DNA of 64,000 nt, from assembly GCA_017549365.1 (NCBI GenBank), contig JAFYUZ010000016.1:1-64000 (forward strand), written 5' to 3'. The notes below the pieces were generated by a model. That model was not told where the DNA came from. It made no database searches and worked only from the letters and a program-made list of their open reading frames with translations. This document shows, one piece after another, positions 32,908-42,377 of this stretch. Each line of letters begins with the position of its first letter. The first letter of the stretch is position 1. The stretch is from Clostridia bacterium. Lineage in GTDB: Bacteria > Bacillota > Clostridia > Oscillospirales > CAG-382. The position numbers were made by a program, and so were the translations under genes.

Positions 32908-34104
32908 ATGAAAATACTGATAACAGGCTCTGCGGGATTTGTTGGAAAAAATCTTACAGCTGCATTACAAAACATCAAAAACGGCAAAGACAGAACAAGA
33001 CCTGATCTTTCGATTTCAAACATTTACGAATATGATGTCGAAACAGATCCGGCACTTTTTGACGAATACTGCAAAAATGCCGATTTTGTGTTCCATCTTG
33101 CAGGTGTGAACCGTCCGCAGGATCCCAAAGAGTTTATGACAGGCAATTTCGGGTTTACTTCCGAGTTGCTTGAAACGCTGAAAAAGCACAAAAACACCTG
33201 CCCTGTTATGATATCGTCGTCAATTCAGGCGACTTGTATCGGACGTTATGACGGAGATTATGGTAGAAGCAAGAAGGCGGGGGAGGAGATTGTCTTTTCC
33301 TACAGCAAGGAAACCGGCGCGAAAGTGCTTGTTTACCGCTTCCCCAATCTTTTTGGAAAATGGTGCAGGCCAAACTACAATTCTGCGGTAGCAACGTTTT
33401 GCAACAACACGGCAAACGATCTGCCCATTACGGTGAACGACAGGAACACCGTTCTCGAACTGCTTTATATCGATGATCTTGTTTGCGAAATGCTCGATGC
33501 GCTCGAGGGAAAAGAACATCACTGCTCTTTTGATGGCATAGAAACGGTGCTTTGCGACAACGGCGCTTACTGTGCCGCACCGGTTACACACAAGGTAACT
33601 TTGGGAGAGATATCGGATTTGCTGGAACAGTTTTCGGCACAGCCCAAAAGTCTCGTTATGCCCGAAATATGCGAAGGATCTTTTGCAAAAAAGCTCTATT
33701 CCACTTATCTTTCCTATCTCCCAAAAGAAAAGATTGCATTTCCGTTAAAAATGAACGAGGACGCAAGAGGAAGCTTTACAGAACTTTTGAAGACCGAAAA
33801 ATGCGGTCAGTTTTCTGTCAATATTTCAAAACCCGGCATAACAAAAGGACAACACTGGCACCACACAAAATGGGAATTTTTCATTGTGGTCAGCGGTCGC
33901 GGGTTGATACAGATGCGAAAGATCGGAAGCGATGAGGTGTTGAATTTTGAGGTTTCGGGTGACAGAATCGAAGCGATACACATGCTCCCCGGCTACACTC
34001 ACAATATCATCAATTTATCCGACAGCGAAAATTTGGTGACGGTAATGTGGGCAAACGAGCAGTTTGACCCCAACCACCCCGACACTTTTTTTGAAGAGGT
34101 GTGA
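32908..34104 (+). CDS. capF: UDP-FucNAc pathway epimerase-reductase (CapF/FnlB type)
   Basis: A 398-residue bifunctional enzyme. The N-terminal SDR domain starts with ILITGSAGFVGKN and contains DFVFHLAGVNRPQDP. The Y-x-x-x-K equivalent lies in GDYGRSKKAGEE near 125. The C-terminal ~120 residues are a cupin (GQHWHHTKWEFFIV, then GYTHNIINLSD), the metal-dependent domain that sets CapF apart from ordinary SDRs. It carries out the C3 epimerisation and NADPH-dependent reduction leading to UDP-2-acetamido-2,6-dideoxy-L-talose. The ATG at 32908 is five bases after the SLH gene. It precedes capG, whose start lies right at its stop. Confidence 0.9.
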   Translation: MKILITGSAGFVGKNLTAALQNIKNGKDRTRPDLSISNIYEYDVETDPALFDEYCKNADFVFHLAGVNRPQDPKEFMTGNFGFTSELLETLKKHKNTCPVMISSSIQATCIGRYDGDYGRSKKAGEEIVFSYSKETGAKVLVYRFPNLFGKWCRPNYNSAVATFCNNTANDLPITVNDRNTVLELLYIDDLVCEMLDALEGKEHHCSFDGIETVLCDNGAYCAAPVTHKVTLGEISDLLEQFSAQPKSLVMPEICEGSFAKKLYSTYLSYLPKEKIAFPLKMNEDARGSFTELLKTEKCGQFSVNISKPGITKGQHWHHTKWEFFIVVSGRGLIQMRKIGSDEVLNFEVSGDRIEAIHMLPGYTHNIINLSDSENLVTVMWANEQFDPNHPDTFFEEV

Positions 34105-34106
34105 GA

Positions 34107-35303
34107 ATGAAACAGAATACGGATCTCAACAACGTATCTTTTAAAAATGACGGAAGACTCAAGCTTTTGATAATTGTCGGTACCCGTCCCGAAATAATCC
34201 GTCTTTCGGCGGTTATCACAAAATGCCGCAAGTATTTTGATACTATCCTTGCCCATACGGGTCAGAACTACGATTATAATCTTAACGGTATATTCTTCCG
34301 CGATCTTTCTCTTGAAGATCCCGAAGTATATCTTGATGCCGTGGGCAACGACCTTGGCGAAACCATGGGAAATATTATTGCAAAATCGTATAGCCTCATG
34401 GAAAAGATAAAGCCCGATGCGGTGCTTGTTCTCGGAGATACAAATTCATGCCTTTCGGTTATCGGTGCCAAGCGACTTCATATTCCGATTTTCCACATGG
34501 AAGCGGGCAACCGATGCAAAGACGAATGTCTGCCCGAGGAAACAAATCGCCGTATCGTTGATATTATTTCTGACGTAAACATGGCATATTCCGAGCATGC
34601 GCGCAGATATCTTGCAGATTGTGGTCTGCCCAAGGAGCGCACATACGTTACAGGTTCGCCTATGGCAGAGGTTTTGCACAACAATCTTGAAAAGATAAAG
34701 GCAAGCGATGTCCATGAACGCCTGGGACTTGAAAAGGGGAAATACATTCTTCTTTCGGCTCACCGCGAGGAAAACATTGATACCGAGAAAAATTTTGTTT
34801 CGCTTTTTACCGCTATCAATGAAATGGCGCAAAAATACGATCTTCCGATCCTTTATTCCTGCCATCCACGCAGTCGCAACAGACTTGAGTCAAGCGGATT
34901 TGTGCTTGACAAAAGGGTTATTCGCCACGAACCTTTGGGATTTCACGATTACAACTGCCTTCAGATGAATGCTTTTGCGGTGGTTTCGGACAGTGGAACT
35001 CTTCCCGAAGAAAGCAGTTTTTTCACAAGCATAGGAAATCCTTTCCCTGCGGTATGCATACGCACCTCGACCGAGCGCCCCGAGGCGCTTGACAAGGCGT
35101 GCTTCTTTCTCGCGGGCATAGACAAAGACAGTCTTTTGCAAGCGGTGGATACGGCTGTTCTGATGAACAAAAATGGCGATCACGGCATTCCTGTGCCTGA
35201 TTATATCGAAGAAAACGTGTCGACAAAAGTAGTCAAAATCATCCAGTCGTACACCGGCGTTGTGAACAGAATGGTTTGGCGCAAAACGTCAGGACTGGAA
35301 TGA
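34107..35303 (+). CDS. capG: UDP-sugar 2-epimerase (CapG/FnlC type)
   Basis: A 398-residue WecB-family epimerase. It shows VGTRPEIIRLSAV, HTGQNYDYN, LGDTNSCL, HMEAGNRCKDECLPEETNR and SAHREENID in family order, and SDSGTLPEES near the C terminus. The HMEAGNRC and DEC variants (against HxEAGLRT in WecB) are typical of the CapG/FnlC branch that makes UDP-L-FucNAc from the talose epimer. The ATG at 34107 was chosen because GAGGTG lies 5-10 bases before it; GTG at 34101 is the alternative. It is the last gene of the polysaccharide operon, with a terminator 30 bases downstream. Confidence 0.9.
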   Translation: MKQNTDLNNVSFKNDGRLKLLIIVGTRPEIIRLSAVITKCRKYFDTILAHTGQNYDYNLNGIFFRDLSLEDPEVYLDAVGNDLGETMGNIIAKSYSLMEKIKPDAVLVLGDTNSCLSVIGAKRLHIPIFHMEAGNRCKDECLPEETNRRIVDIISDVNMAYSEHARRYLADCGLPKERTYVTGSPMAEVLHNNLEKIKASDVHERLGLEKGKYILLSAHREENIDTEKNFVSLFTAINEMAQKYDLPILYSCHPRSRNRLESSGFVLDKRVIRHEPLGFHDYNCLQMNAFAVVSDSGTLPEESSFFTSIGNPFPAVCIRTSTERPEALDKACFFLAGIDKDSLLQAVDTAVLMNKNGDHGIPVPDYIEENVSTKVVKIIQSYTGVVNRMVWRKTSGLE

Positions 35304-35332
35304 CAGCTGTTTTTTTGTAGACAATATAACCA

Positions 35333-35364
35333 AAAAAGCTCCGAAAATATTCGGAGCTTTTATA
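35333..35364 (+). terminator. Terminator of the polysaccharide operon
   Basis: AAAAGCTCCGAA (from about 35334) pairs with TTCGGAGCTTTT (ends near 35361) over a 5-base loop, followed by a T-rich tail. It marks the right end of the cluster that began at 9754. Confidence 0.85.
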
Positions 35365-35417
35365 TTTGTGCTGTTTTGGCTATGCCAAAAAACGAAAATT
35401 TTTCGGTGATCGAAAGG

Positions 35418-35446
35418 TTGACAATGTCTTTGTTTGATGTTACAAT
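35418..35446 (+). promoter_or_regulatory. Promoter of the GH39-like gene
   Basis: TTGACA (35418-35423), 17 bases, TACAAT (35441-35446), 28 bases before the ATG. AAAGGAGAA serves as ribosome-binding site. Confidence 0.75.
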
Positions 35447-35473
35447 CTAGTAGATACGAAAGGAGAATACGAT

Positions 35474-36784
35474 ATGGCGAATATAAACATTTCAACCGAC
35501 AGGAAAGTCAAAAAAATGAAGCCTATGCACGGTGGCGGTCAGCCTCCCATTGGCGGATACAACCTTGTCGAGTTTTTTCATTATATGACAGATGCAGGCA
35601 TTCCTTTTTCCCGTTTACACGATGTTGGCGGACCCTTTGGCAGCAATCGTTTTGTTGACATCCCCAACATTTTTCGAAATTTTGATGCCGATGAAAACGA
35701 CCCCGACAATTACGATTTTGTCTTTACCGATTATCTTATAAAGGCGATAATCGATGCGGGCGTAGAGCCCTATTTCCGTCTTGGCATCACTATCGAAAAC
35801 CACGCATACATAAAAGCATACAATACGCATCCTCCAAAAGATCCCGAAAAATGGGCACGCATCTGCGAGCATATTATCCGCCATTACACAGAAGGCTGGG
35901 CGAACGGACACAGATATACCATCCGTTATTGGGAAATATGGAACGAGCCCGAGGTTCAAAATGAAATGATGTGGTGCGGCACACCCGAGGAATATTACAA
36001 CCTCTACGACGTCACCGCAAAGCATCTGAAAGCTTGTTTCCCGCATCTTATGATCGGCGGATATGCCAGCTGCGGTTTTTATGCCATTGCGCCGGAAAAT
36101 GGGCTTGATCCCGAAACAAATCTTCCCGGCACTATTCCTCCGTCAGATCACGAAAAACTGCTGATGGATTTCTTCTACGGCTTTTTTGCATATATAAAAG
36201 AGCATTCTTCGCCCATAGATTTCTTCTCGTGGCACACCTACACCGACGTTACTCGGGCAAAGGTTATGGATAAATGGTTGCACCACGAGCTTGAAAAGCT
36301 TGGGTATGGCGGAATTGAGACTCATCTTAACGAATGGAACCCCTACTGCACCGAATACGGCACGGCGCATCACAGCGCAGAGGTTGCCGCCATGATGATT
36401 GAAATGCAAAAGGGTTATGCCGACGTGCTTTGCATTTACGACATGGCAATGAACTCGGCGCCCTATTGTCCGCTTTTTGATATCCGCACCAAAAAGCCGA
36501 TACATGCATACTATTCCATGGTTGCTTTCAATCAGCTTTACAAGTTGAAAGATCAGGTGTATGCAGAAAGCGATGCGGAACGTCTGCACGTTCTTGCGGC
36601 ATCCGACGGAAATCACAACGCGTGTATAGTTGTTAATCTTACGGGAAAAAAACATGAGCTTTCGATAAACGGAGCAGATCTTTCGTCGGCTCGTTTTTAC
36701 GTTCTTGACAACGAAAGGCTTCTTTCGTGGGCGCCAAACGCAAACAAAATTGAAAACAACGCCCTTATACTTATCGAATGGTAA
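35474..36784 (+). CDS. GH39-like glycoside hydrolase
   Basis: A 436-residue (alpha/beta)8 glycosidase of clan GH-A. WEIWNEPE (153-160) supplies the acid/base Glu158, and THLNEWNPY (283-291) the nucleophile Glu287. FSWHTYTD (251-258) matches the conserved His-x-Tyr strand. This pattern fits GH39 (beta-xylosidase or alpha-L-iduronidase type), although the N terminus is short and the C-terminal beta domain small. No signal peptide, so it acts on imported oligosaccharides. It has its own promoter and a strong bidirectional terminator behind it, so it is a single-gene unit. Exact substrate is open. Confidence 0.82.
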   Translation: MANINISTDRKVKKMKPMHGGGQPPIGGYNLVEFFHYMTDAGIPFSRLHDVGGPFGSNRFVDIPNIFRNFDADENDPDNYDFVFTDYLIKAIIDAGVEPYFRLGITIENHAYIKAYNTHPPKDPEKWARICEHIIRHYTEGWANGHRYTIRYWEIWNEPEVQNEMMWCGTPEEYYNLYDVTAKHLKACFPHLMIGGYASCGFYAIAPENGLDPETNLPGTIPPSDHEKLLMDFFYGFFAYIKEHSSPIDFFSWHTYTDVTRAKVMDKWLHHELEKLGYGGIETHLNEWNPYCTEYGTAHHSAEVAAMMIEMQKGYADVLCIYDMAMNSAPYCPLFDIRTKKPIHAYYSMVAFNQLYKLKDQVYAESDAERLHVLAASDGNHNACIVVNLTGKKHELSINGADLSSARFYVLDNERLLSWAPNANKIENNALILIEW

Positions 36785-36802
36785 CGAAAAAACCGATATG
36801 AC

Positions 36803-36842
36803 AAAAAATCAGTCCCGAGTGTGACACCCGGGACTGATTTTT
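36803..36842. terminator. Bidirectional terminator
   Basis: AAAAAATCAGTCCCG pairs with CGGGACTGATTTTT. It is flanked by A-run and T-run and lies between the convergent GH39-like and SstT genes. Confidence 0.9.
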
Positions 36843-36856
36843 GTATTTTTTATATC

Positions 36857-38089
36857 TTATTTCTTGTCAAAGGGGAGCTTTTTGCCCTGCTTGATCCATT
36901 CGCGATATTCTGCGGTGGCGCAGAAGATAACGTCGCCCGAAGAGTTGATGGCGGTCTCAAGAGAATCCTGAACAACGCCGATAACAAAACCAACGGCAAC
37001 CATCTGCATTGCAACATCCTGACCAACGCCAAGCAACGAGCAAGCCATGGGGATAAGAAGCAACGAGCCGCCTGCAACACCCGAAGCACCGCAAGCACCA
37101 AGAGTTGCAACAAAGCTTAAGAGAATAGCGATAACGATATTAACGCTGATGCCCTGCGAGAAAGCGGCGGCAAGAGCCATAACCGTGATGGTGATAGCCG
37201 CGCCGTCCATGTTGATGGTGGCACCGAGGGGGATGGAAACGCTGTAATGTTCGCGGTCAAGACCAAGCTTTTCGCAAAGGCTCATGTTCACGGGGATATT
37301 TGCCGCAGAGCTTCTGGTGAAGAATGCGGTAATGCCCGACTCTCTGAAGCATCTGAATACGAGGGGATAGGGGTTTCTCTTAAGCGCAACTGCTACGATA
37401 AGAGGATCGATGATGAGTGCAACGAGAAGCATACATCCCACAAGAACCGCAAGAAGCTTGCCGTAGTCTGTGAAGATCTCGATGCCGTATTCGCTGACAG
37501 AAGAGTAAACAAGACCCATGATTCCGAAGGGAGCAAGCTGGATCACCCAAGCAACCGCTTTGGAAACCGCGTTGGAGATATCTGTGAGAACGCCCTTTGT
37601 TGTATCACTTGCGGCAGAGCGAAGAGTGAGACCGAGAATAACCGACCAGAAGAGGATGCCAACGTAATTTGCGTTGATAAGAGCCGAAACGGGGTTCATT
37701 ACCATGTTCGAAAGAAGGGTTCTGAAAACTTCGCCAAGTCCTGTGGGGGCTGTTTTGTCTGCCATTTCGCTGAGCGGAATGGTTACCTTGAAAATGTAGG
37801 ACATGATAACCGCAACAACAGCGGCAAGGAAGGTGCTGAGCATGTAGAAAATGATGACTGTACGGAATCGTTTTCCGATACCCTGGCCTGCGCATGCCAG
37901 CGAGGCAATGACAAGAACAAAAACAAGAACGGGAGCAATAGCCTTGAGTGCACCGACAAAAACGTCGCCGAATACTGTCACAAAGCCTGCCTGCGGAACC
38001 CAAAGACCAAGGCAAATGCCGATGACAAGGCCGATGAGAATACGAAGCATAAGGGGTGTCTTGGTGTAAAACCCAAAAATCTTTTTCAT
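36857..38089 (-). CDS. sstT: SstT-type Na+/serine-threonine symporter
   Basis: A 410-residue dicarboxylate/amino-acid:cation symporter with eight to ten hydrophobic segments. The family landmarks are the serine-rich hairpin FFTRSSAANIPVNM near 260 and LGATINMDGAAI near 290, plus a second re-entrant loop GACGASGVAGGSLLL near 336. The spelling SSAANIPVN and the final EYREWIKQGKK fit SstT better than glutamate or dicarboxylate carriers. It imports serine and threonine with sodium. It is the last gene of a leftward series, 38 bases after the metallophosphoesterase, so it may be co-transcribed. Confidence 0.9.
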   Translation of the reverse strand: MKKIFGFYTKTPLMLRILIGLVIGICLGLWVPQAGFVTVFGDVFVGALKAIAPVLVFVLVIASLACAGQGIGKRFRTVIIFYMLSTFLAAVVAVIMSYIFKVTIPLSEMADKTAPTGLGEVFRTLLSNMVMNPVSALINANYVGILFWSVILGLTLRSAASDTTKGVLTDISNAVSKAVAWVIQLAPFGIMGLVYSSVSEYGIEIFTDYGKLLAVLVGCMLLVALIIDPLIVAVALKRNPYPLVFRCFRESGITAFFTRSSAANIPVNMSLCEKLGLDREHYSVSIPLGATINMDGAAITITVMALAAAFSQGISVNIVIAILLSFVATLGACGASGVAGGSLLLIPMACSLLGVGQDVAMQMVAVGFVIGVVQDSLETAINSSGDVIFCATAEYREWIKQGKKLPFDKK

Positions 38090-38127
38090 GAAAAACTCCT
38101 TAAAATTTATGTATTTTTATTTTTGAT

Positions 38128-39333
38128 TTACTGATTGTCGGGAAAAACGATGCAATCCGATATGTTTTCCCAAAAACCGCAGGCATAAACCTTGATGACG
38201 GGCATAAAATCGTACGCCCAATCAAACTCCGCGCTTACGGTATCTGCTTGTTTATAGAACATAAAATCGGAATATATGTTTTTTTGCCCCATGGCCACGC
38301 CGTTTTGGTCAAAAAAGCGGATGTCGTATTCTTTCACCCGTTCGCCCTCGGAAAAAGCTCTGGGGAATGAAATTTTTAACTTTCGGTCACAAATTTGTGC
38401 CGTCACGCGGGCTTGCTTGTCAAAATACGGCGGTGTGGCATCAAGCGCTCTTCTTGAGGTGTACTTGTGCTTTGATTTGTCGTGGCAATCGGATATAAAA
38501 GCGTCGTTTTCAAAGAAATTTCCGCTTATGGCATCGACGCCGCGAATACGGACGTTTCCGCTGTCGTCTGCTTCGACAACTCTGAAATGGGCACATCCTC
38601 TGCCGAGCCGTCTGTTTTCTATATGAAAATCAGACCATCCGCCCGAGCAGATATAAGACATTGAGCCAGTGCCTATGGTGGTGATGTTTTTCTGGTTTAT
38701 CTCGCGCGGGTCGTTTACGGGATTGTGGCTGTGCCCCGAAAAGTCAATGACCTGGGGATATTCGGAAAGTATAGGATAAACGTCGGTGTTTCCGCCCACT
38801 CCGCCGAGTATCGTTTCGGGGATTCCCGGGTGGCGGAAAACGAATATCGGCTTGTTTTTTGTGTCGGCACGCGCTTTTTCAAGCTCTTTTTTCAAAAAAG
38901 CCCTTTTTTCATCGTTGAACGAATCATCCCACGGCCCTTTGTCGCGGATGGTGGAGAGCGAAATGAAGTGGTAGCCTTTGATAATCTCGTGCCTGTCGGG
39001 AGCCATGTTGAATATTTCTTTGAAGTCAGAAAGAGCTTTGTTATAGTCGGGCATATAGTGAAGCTCGTGGTTGGCAAGGGTTATTGCCACAAGAGTTTCG
39101 CTTTTCACGTATGCTTTGCAATCGTCGCAGAACATCTGCATTTCTTCGGTGGTTCCGCGTTCGGTGAAATCGCCCACTACGTAGAGCGCATCGAGAAAAG
39201 GATAGCTTTCGGATTTTGAATATTTGTACAAAGCTTCCATCGCTTTTGCAAAGCGTTCTCTGTATTCGGGGTTGTCCTTTGAATAATGAAAGTCACTCAT
39301 TACCGCAAAGCGTAGAGTTGGGGTAAAATTCAT
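38128..39333 (-). CDS. Calcineurin-type metallophosphoesterase
   Basis: A 401-residue phosphoesterase. The metal-site motifs are SDFHY (Asp14, His16), VVGDFTERG (Asp55), ANHE at 87-90 (usually GNHE; the metal-binding Asn and His are kept), FRHPGIP and GHSHNP. The C-terminal ~100 residues form a small beta domain. No signal peptide. The start was set at 39333, where GAGG lies 8 bases upstream, not at an upstream Met in an AT-rich stretch. Substrate unknown; many such proteins act on nucleotides, phosphodiesters or sugar phosphates. It lies between a beta-helix glycosidase-like gene and the SstT gene, possibly a shared transcript. Confidence 0.82.
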   Translation of the reverse strand: MNFTPTLRFAVMSDFHYSKDNPEYRERFAKAMEALYKYSKSESYPFLDALYVVGDFTERGTTEEMQMFCDDCKAYVKSETLVAITLANHELHYMPDYNKALSDFKEIFNMAPDRHEIIKGYHFISLSTIRDKGPWDDSFNDEKRAFLKKELEKARADTKNKPIFVFRHPGIPETILGGVGGNTDVYPILSEYPQVIDFSGHSHNPVNDPREINQKNITTIGTGSMSYICSGGWSDFHIENRRLGRGCAHFRVVEADDSGNVRIRGVDAISGNFFENDAFISDCHDKSKHKYTSRRALDATPPYFDKQARVTAQICDRKLKISFPRAFSEGERVKEYDIRFFDQNGVAMGQKNIYSDFMFYKQADTVSAEFDWAYDFMPVIKVYACGFWENISDCIVFPDNQ

Positions 39334-39438
39334 TCTTATGATCCTCGAAAACCGTTTGAATTTGTTGCACAATACAAAAATATTATACCACATTTATGCT
39401 ATTTTGTAAAGCTTAAATTGGTAAATAACCGACAACAA

Positions 39439-41172
39439 TTACCGTTTGTCTAAGTTTTTGCAGTTTGTAGCCGAAATTTTCGGTTCATTAGTTTCAAAAC
39501 CTATAAATTCGTTGTTCTTCAGCACAACGTCAGAGCAGAAGGATAAAACGAACAGATCTTCGTTTTTTCGGCCGAAGGCGGGATCTTTGTGGATGCGATT
39601 TTCGGAGAAAACAAGGTTTTGGCACGAAAAACCGTACAAAGCCGCTTTTTGGGACAGGTCGAAAACGTTTCTTGTGATGCTGATGTTTTTGTGGTACGGT
39701 TTTGAAAGCTCGGGCTTTGGTACCACAGGACAGATACTTATAACCCCTTCGCAAAACTCATATTCCGACGAATTGCACTTTGATGTGAAAATATTGTCGC
39801 ATATGAGAACATCTCGGCATTCGCCCGATTCAAACCAATAGTTTGAGTCGCCTGCCACAAGTATGGCGGAACCGGACGATTCAAAATAGTTGTTGCGTAT
39901 AACCACTTTTTTGGGGGTGGATACGAGTATTCCGCGGGCGCGGCAGCTACCGAAGCGATTTTTTTCACACAAAAATTCGGCAGTGTTCGTCAGATTGTCA
40001 AGGGCAAGACTTTCGCCGCGGCGGGCAAGAGCAAGTATTTCATTGGGGAGGGGTGACGAAAATTTCAGAAGAAATGTATTGTCGTCCTCAAGGGTGTACG
40101 AGAGAGCCTGCGCCGTACCGATGCGGTTCATGGCACCGCGCTCGATAAAGGCGATCTCGTCGCCGTATTCTGCCCAATACTTAAATCCGCACGCTTGCGG
40201 ATGGCGATAGTTACAGCGCAGTGTGTATTCATCCACCACTTCGTTACTCGTTACGCAACAACCGTGGATGTTTATCGGATCGTCCATCAATGCATGAAAG
40301 GAGCAACCGGATACCGTTACCTTGCCCGAGCAGCAGGTGATATGCATTCCGTCATCGCGGCCGCTCGAAACGTGCCTGCCGGAGCTTGTATCCGGCAGAA
40401 AGTTTACGCCGCGAAAGGAGATATCTCGACAGAACTGCGCCAGGCATCCCAGGCCGCCGCACGAATGAAAGGTTATGTTTTCTACCACAGTATTTGTGCT
40501 TTTTTCGGCAAAAACGCCGGCATGGATGCGCGAGTTATGGCGGATGTTAAGAAGATCGCCAACCCGTATGCCGCAGGGATAATTCGTTTCAAATCTGTAA
40601 AGATCTTTTTCAATCTCATGCACTTTTGTGACAAAAAAATCCCCAGTGGAACGCCTGACGCACATGTTCTCGTCAAAGGCAATGAGTCCGCGGTTTGCCC
40701 GATACCATTCGTCGGCACCTGTGTCAAATTCCAGAACGCCGTCGCAAAATCTGTGGGGGAAAACCCTGCCGTCGATACAAACGTCAAGATATCGGTCGGC
40801 GCAGGCAGAAACCTTTCCTTCTGCCACAAGCGGCTTTTTCCAATTTACGGTAAAATCGCAAAGAGTAATGTTTTCACACTCGTCGATTGTGAATACCTGC
40901 ATCTGCCCTTCAAGAAAAAGGCGAGCACCGTTGCCGCGAAGAATGCAGTTTTTCATTTTCTTCATACACACCGCAAGAACGCGCCACGGCACGATATCGG
41001 AATTTGACAGGCGATAATCGAAACGCATTTCTTCATGAGGGGAAAAATAATAATCGGCATTTTCAAAAACAAATTCGGTGTCGTATGGATTTTCCTTGAA
41101 AAGCTTATAAAGGGCAAGGGTTATATCCGTGCCCGGCAGTATGCCGACGTCTGAAAGATAAATCTTTTTCAT
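39439..41172 (-). CDS. GH110-like right-handed beta-helix protein
   Basis: A 577-residue beta-helix protein without a signal peptide. In the helix body GRDDGMHITC (271-280) and MDDPINIHG (296-304) show paired acidic residues close to the pattern in GH110 alpha-1,3-galactosidases. An insertion domain of ~75 residues follows (about 315-395), then more coils with NNYFESSGSAILV. The GH110 call is from motif memory and is moderately secure; a mannuronan-epimerase-like or unclassified beta-helix enzyme is the alternative. It is 15 bases downstream of the GpsA-like gene and so in one transcript with it. A cytosolic location implies imported galactosides or other small glycans as substrate. Confidence 0.65.
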   Translation of the reverse strand: MKKIYLSDVGILPGTDITLALYKLFKENPYDTEFVFENADYYFSPHEEMRFDYRLSNSDIVPWRVLAVCMKKMKNCILRGNGARLFLEGQMQVFTIDECENITLCDFTVNWKKPLVAEGKVSACADRYLDVCIDGRVFPHRFCDGVLEFDTGADEWYRANRGLIAFDENMCVRRSTGDFFVTKVHEIEKDLYRFETNYPCGIRVGDLLNIRHNSRIHAGVFAEKSTNTVVENITFHSCGGLGCLAQFCRDISFRGVNFLPDTSSGRHVSSGRDDGMHITCCSGKVTVSGCSFHALMDDPINIHGCCVTSNEVVDEYTLRCNYRHPQACGFKYWAEYGDEIAFIERGAMNRIGTAQALSYTLEDDNTFLLKFSSPLPNEILALARRGESLALDNLTNTAEFLCEKNRFGSCRARGILVSTPKKVVIRNNYFESSGSAILVAGDSNYWFESGECRDVLICDNIFTSKCNSSEYEFCEGVISICPVVPKPELSKPYHKNISITRNVFDLSQKAALYGFSCQNLVFSENRIHKDPAFGRKNEDLFVLSFCSDVVLKNNEFIGFETNEPKISATNCKNLDKR

Positions 41173-41187
41173 ATTCGCTCCGGTTTT

Positions 41188-42234
41188 TTATTTTTCGGTG
41201 TAGGTGAAGCTTTCCCACGGGATATTTACGGGTTTCTTTTCGCCGATTATCTCGTCGATGTGCAGAAGAAGGGGAAAATCTTCTGCGCAAAGTATGCCGT
41301 CTGCAATATTCTTCTTTACGGCGCGTGCCACTCTTTCGGCAACAACGAGCGATTCAAGAGTGACACCGTTAAGCTGCGCCTTTGCCTCGTCAATGTCAAG
41401 CCCCTTGCCGAGAAGAATACCCACGAGTCGGGTTCTTCCGCCGTAAACCGTGACGTAAAGATCGCCCATTCCCACGCAAAGGTTGTTGAGCGAAAGGGCG
41501 TTTTGAAAATCGAGAAGGCGGTACATTTCCTTTGATGCCTGGCCAAAGACCGCCGCCTGAGAATTGAAATGCAGGGTGTCGTCTCCGAAATTTTTCTGAT
41601 TGAGTCCTATGGTGAGAGCAATGCCGAGGGCATAGCCGTTTTTCAGCGCCACGGCAGATTCGATGCCCGTGACATCGGTGGTGATGCTGATGTGATAATA
41701 ATCTGTCTGCATTATCTTGCGAAGTTTTTCAAGAATTTTGATATCCTTGCCGCAGAACGAAACCTCGGTCTGATCGTGCGCCACAAGCTCATAACTTGTG
41801 CAAGGACCGCCGATGGCGTTGAGCGAAAGTTTTTTGCCTATCGAGTCAAGCTTTTTTTGCCAAAGGTCGGGATATGTCAAAAGCTTGCCGTCGGGAGTAT
41901 CAAAAAGTCCTTTTGTTACCGTGAGAACAGGCAGATTTTCGGGGATTACGGGGAGAATCTCGTCTGCAAACCAGTTTACGCCAAAACTGCTGACACCGCC
42001 GATAACAAGATCTGCTCCGTCAAGAGCAGACGAAAGCTCTTCGATCTGATAAAAAACAACGCCGTCGGGAAAATCTTTTTCAAATTTGGGATGTCTGTTG
42101 TATTTTTTGCAATTTTCTATTATTTCGCGGTCGAGATGTGTGCCGACAAGTCTTACTTCGTTTCCGTTTTCACGGGCGGGAAAAGCAAGAGCGCTACCCA
42201 TCATGCCCGATCCCACTATCGTTACTATTGCCAT
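41188..42234 (-). CDS. Divergent GpsA-like NAD(P)-dependent glycerol-3-phosphate dehydrogenase
   Basis: A 348-residue dehydrogenase. The N-terminal dinucleotide-binding motif is VGSGMMGSALAFP (7-19). The substrate-domain helix has AVALKNGYALGIALTIGLN with the catalytic Lys, and GMGDLYVTVYGGRTR matches the GLGDL signature of GpsA. Differences from housekeeping GpsA (GGPCTSYEL for GPSFAxE, and a longer C terminus) suggest a paralogue. Possible roles: sn-glycerol-3-phosphate supply or oxidation of a related polyol phosphate made by its catabolic neighbours. It lies between a terminator on its 5' side and the GH110-like gene 15 bases on. Confidence 0.78.
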   Translation of the reverse strand: MAIVTIVGSGMMGSALAFPARENGNEVRLVGTHLDREIIENCKKYNRHPKFEKDFPDGVVFYQIEELSSALDGADLVIGGVSSFGVNWFADEILPVIPENLPVLTVTKGLFDTPDGKLLTYPDLWQKKLDSIGKKLSLNAIGGPCTSYELVAHDQTEVSFCGKDIKILEKLRKIMQTDYYHISITTDVTGIESAVALKNGYALGIALTIGLNQKNFGDDTLHFNSQAAVFGQASKEMYRLLDFQNALSLNNLCVGMGDLYVTVYGGRTRLVGILLGKGLDIDEAKAQLNGVTLESLVVAERVARAVKKNIADGILCAEDFPLLLHIDEIIGEKKPVNIPWESFTYTEK

Positions 42235-42337
42235 TGTTTTGCTCCTTTGGAAAATTCATTTTTAATAATTATACGGTATACAATGCCACAAGTCAAGGGC
42301 AAATCCCCGCGTGCTCTTGCGCACAGGCAGATACAAA

Positions 42338-42374
42338 AAGGGCCGTGAAGATGCTTCACAGCCTTTTTTCAAAA
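42338..42374 (-). terminator. Terminator after the isomerase/VOC pair
   Basis: On the minus strand GGCTGTGAAG pairs with CTTCACGGCC over a short loop, flanked by AAAAAA and TTTTT. It separates the isomerase gene from the GpsA-like gene. Confidence 0.8.
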
Positions 42375-42377
42375 TAG

